From an uncultured Prevotellaceae bacterium (GTDB lineage Bacteria; Bacteroidota; Bacteroidia; Bacteroidales; Bacteroidaceae), in assembly GCA_946413885.1 (NCBI GenBank), contig CAMKMK010000038.1, positions 1 to 14,082 of the forward strand: a stretch of 14,082 bases of DNA, given 5' to 3'. The translations under genes and the position numbers were made by a program. Below, in pieces: positions 13,955 through 14,082 of this stretch; within the stretch, counting starts at the first letter, position 1, and every line of letters starts with the position of its first letter. The notes under the pieces are model-generated. The model did no database searches. It worked only from the letters and a program-made list of their open reading frames with translations, and was not told where the DNA came from.

Positions 13955-14019
13955 CCGAGTAATCCGAGTACTCTGAGTAATCGGAAAACTCGGAAAACTC
14001 TGAAAAAAAAATTTTTTTT
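13955..14019. repeat. 9-bp tandem repeat, CCGAGTAAT to CGGAAAACT, ending in A9T8
   Basis: Six consecutive 9-bp units run from 13955 to 14008: CCGAGTAAT, CCGAGTACT, CTGAGTAAT, CGGAAAACT twice, and CTGAAAAAA. The last merges into nine A followed by eight T (14003-14019). The array follows directly on the 22-bp-period repeats. Confidence 0.7.
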
Positions 14020-14026
14020 GAGCCCT

Positions 14027-14068
14027 TTTGCGACAGATTTTGGGGCTGTTCTGGGGTTTTGTCGCAAA
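14027..14068. repeat. Inverted repeat TTTGCGACA / TGTCGCAAA
   Basis: Two perfect 9-bp arms (14027-14035 and 14060-14068) are separated by 24 bp that contain TGGGG twice. The window ends 14 bp later, so the context is cut off. It may be a binding site or an element end. Confidence 0.55.
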
Positions 14069-14082
14069 TGGGGGAGGCAGTC

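Larger units (their letters stand above)
12926..14082. other. Gene-free block rich in structured repeats
   Basis: No reading frame here has a recognisable domain or start context. The longest, 108 codons on the minus strand at 13313-13639, is arginine-rich and has no recognisable family. The block holds several short-period repeats and inverted repeats, listed separately. The stretch 13293-13711 is fairly GC-rich and otherwise featureless to me, apart from a small palindrome TTATATC-TTT-GATATAA at 13447-13463. The density of repeats suggests an element boundary or a decayed mobile region, but no integrase, transposase or att-like duplication is visible. Confidence 0.6.

Overview
The window looks like Bacteroidales chromosome, probably Prevotellaceae or Bacteroidaceae. 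Supporting evidence: promoters match the Bacteroidetes sigma factor pattern (TTTG, 19-20 bp, TAnnTTTG); genes lack clear Shine-Dalgarno sites; a secreted GH43 enzyme carries BspA-type leucine-rich repeats and a sorting-tail-like C-terminus; and lptF-type permease, ribBA and aminotransferase genes lie in one operon. The genus is an inference.

Left part (1-3901), carbohydrate and redox accessory genes: the 3' end of an FAD-dependent oxidoreductase (+), a secreted GH43-LRR protein on the minus strand, and a second FAD-dependent oxidoreductase (+) with a consensus promoter. A short gap (3902-4075) between converging genes holds four 10-bp near-palindromes spaced exactly 22 bp apart.

Middle part (4076-8691), core functions: a minus-strand operon transcribed LptF/LptG-family permease, ribBA, class I aminotransferase. 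The permease and ribBA overlap by 8 bp. Divergent from it is a tRNA with a CAT anticodon, with its own perfect promoter and a strong intrinsic terminator.

Right part (8692-12925): a very large lipoprotein (1086 aa) on the minus strand. Its N-terminal third resembles DUF4838 (glycosidase-like barrel), and its C-terminal half looks like a second barrel. It is divergent from a small CBM9-like lipoprotein on the plus strand. Both probably act at the cell envelope on glycans.

Far right (12926-14082): about 1.15 kb with no convincing gene, but with an unusual density of short-period structured repeats. These are two 9-bp tandem families, an 8-bp GTAACGCC family arranged as a large inverted repeat around a 47-bp perfect AT-only palindrome, and two further inverted repeats. 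It also holds a second array of the same 22-bp-spaced AACGTGTTG motif seen at 3970-4045, in opposite orientation. This block and its link to 3970-4045 are the least explained signals here. I found no phage, CRISPR, transposase, toxin-antitoxin or defence gene.
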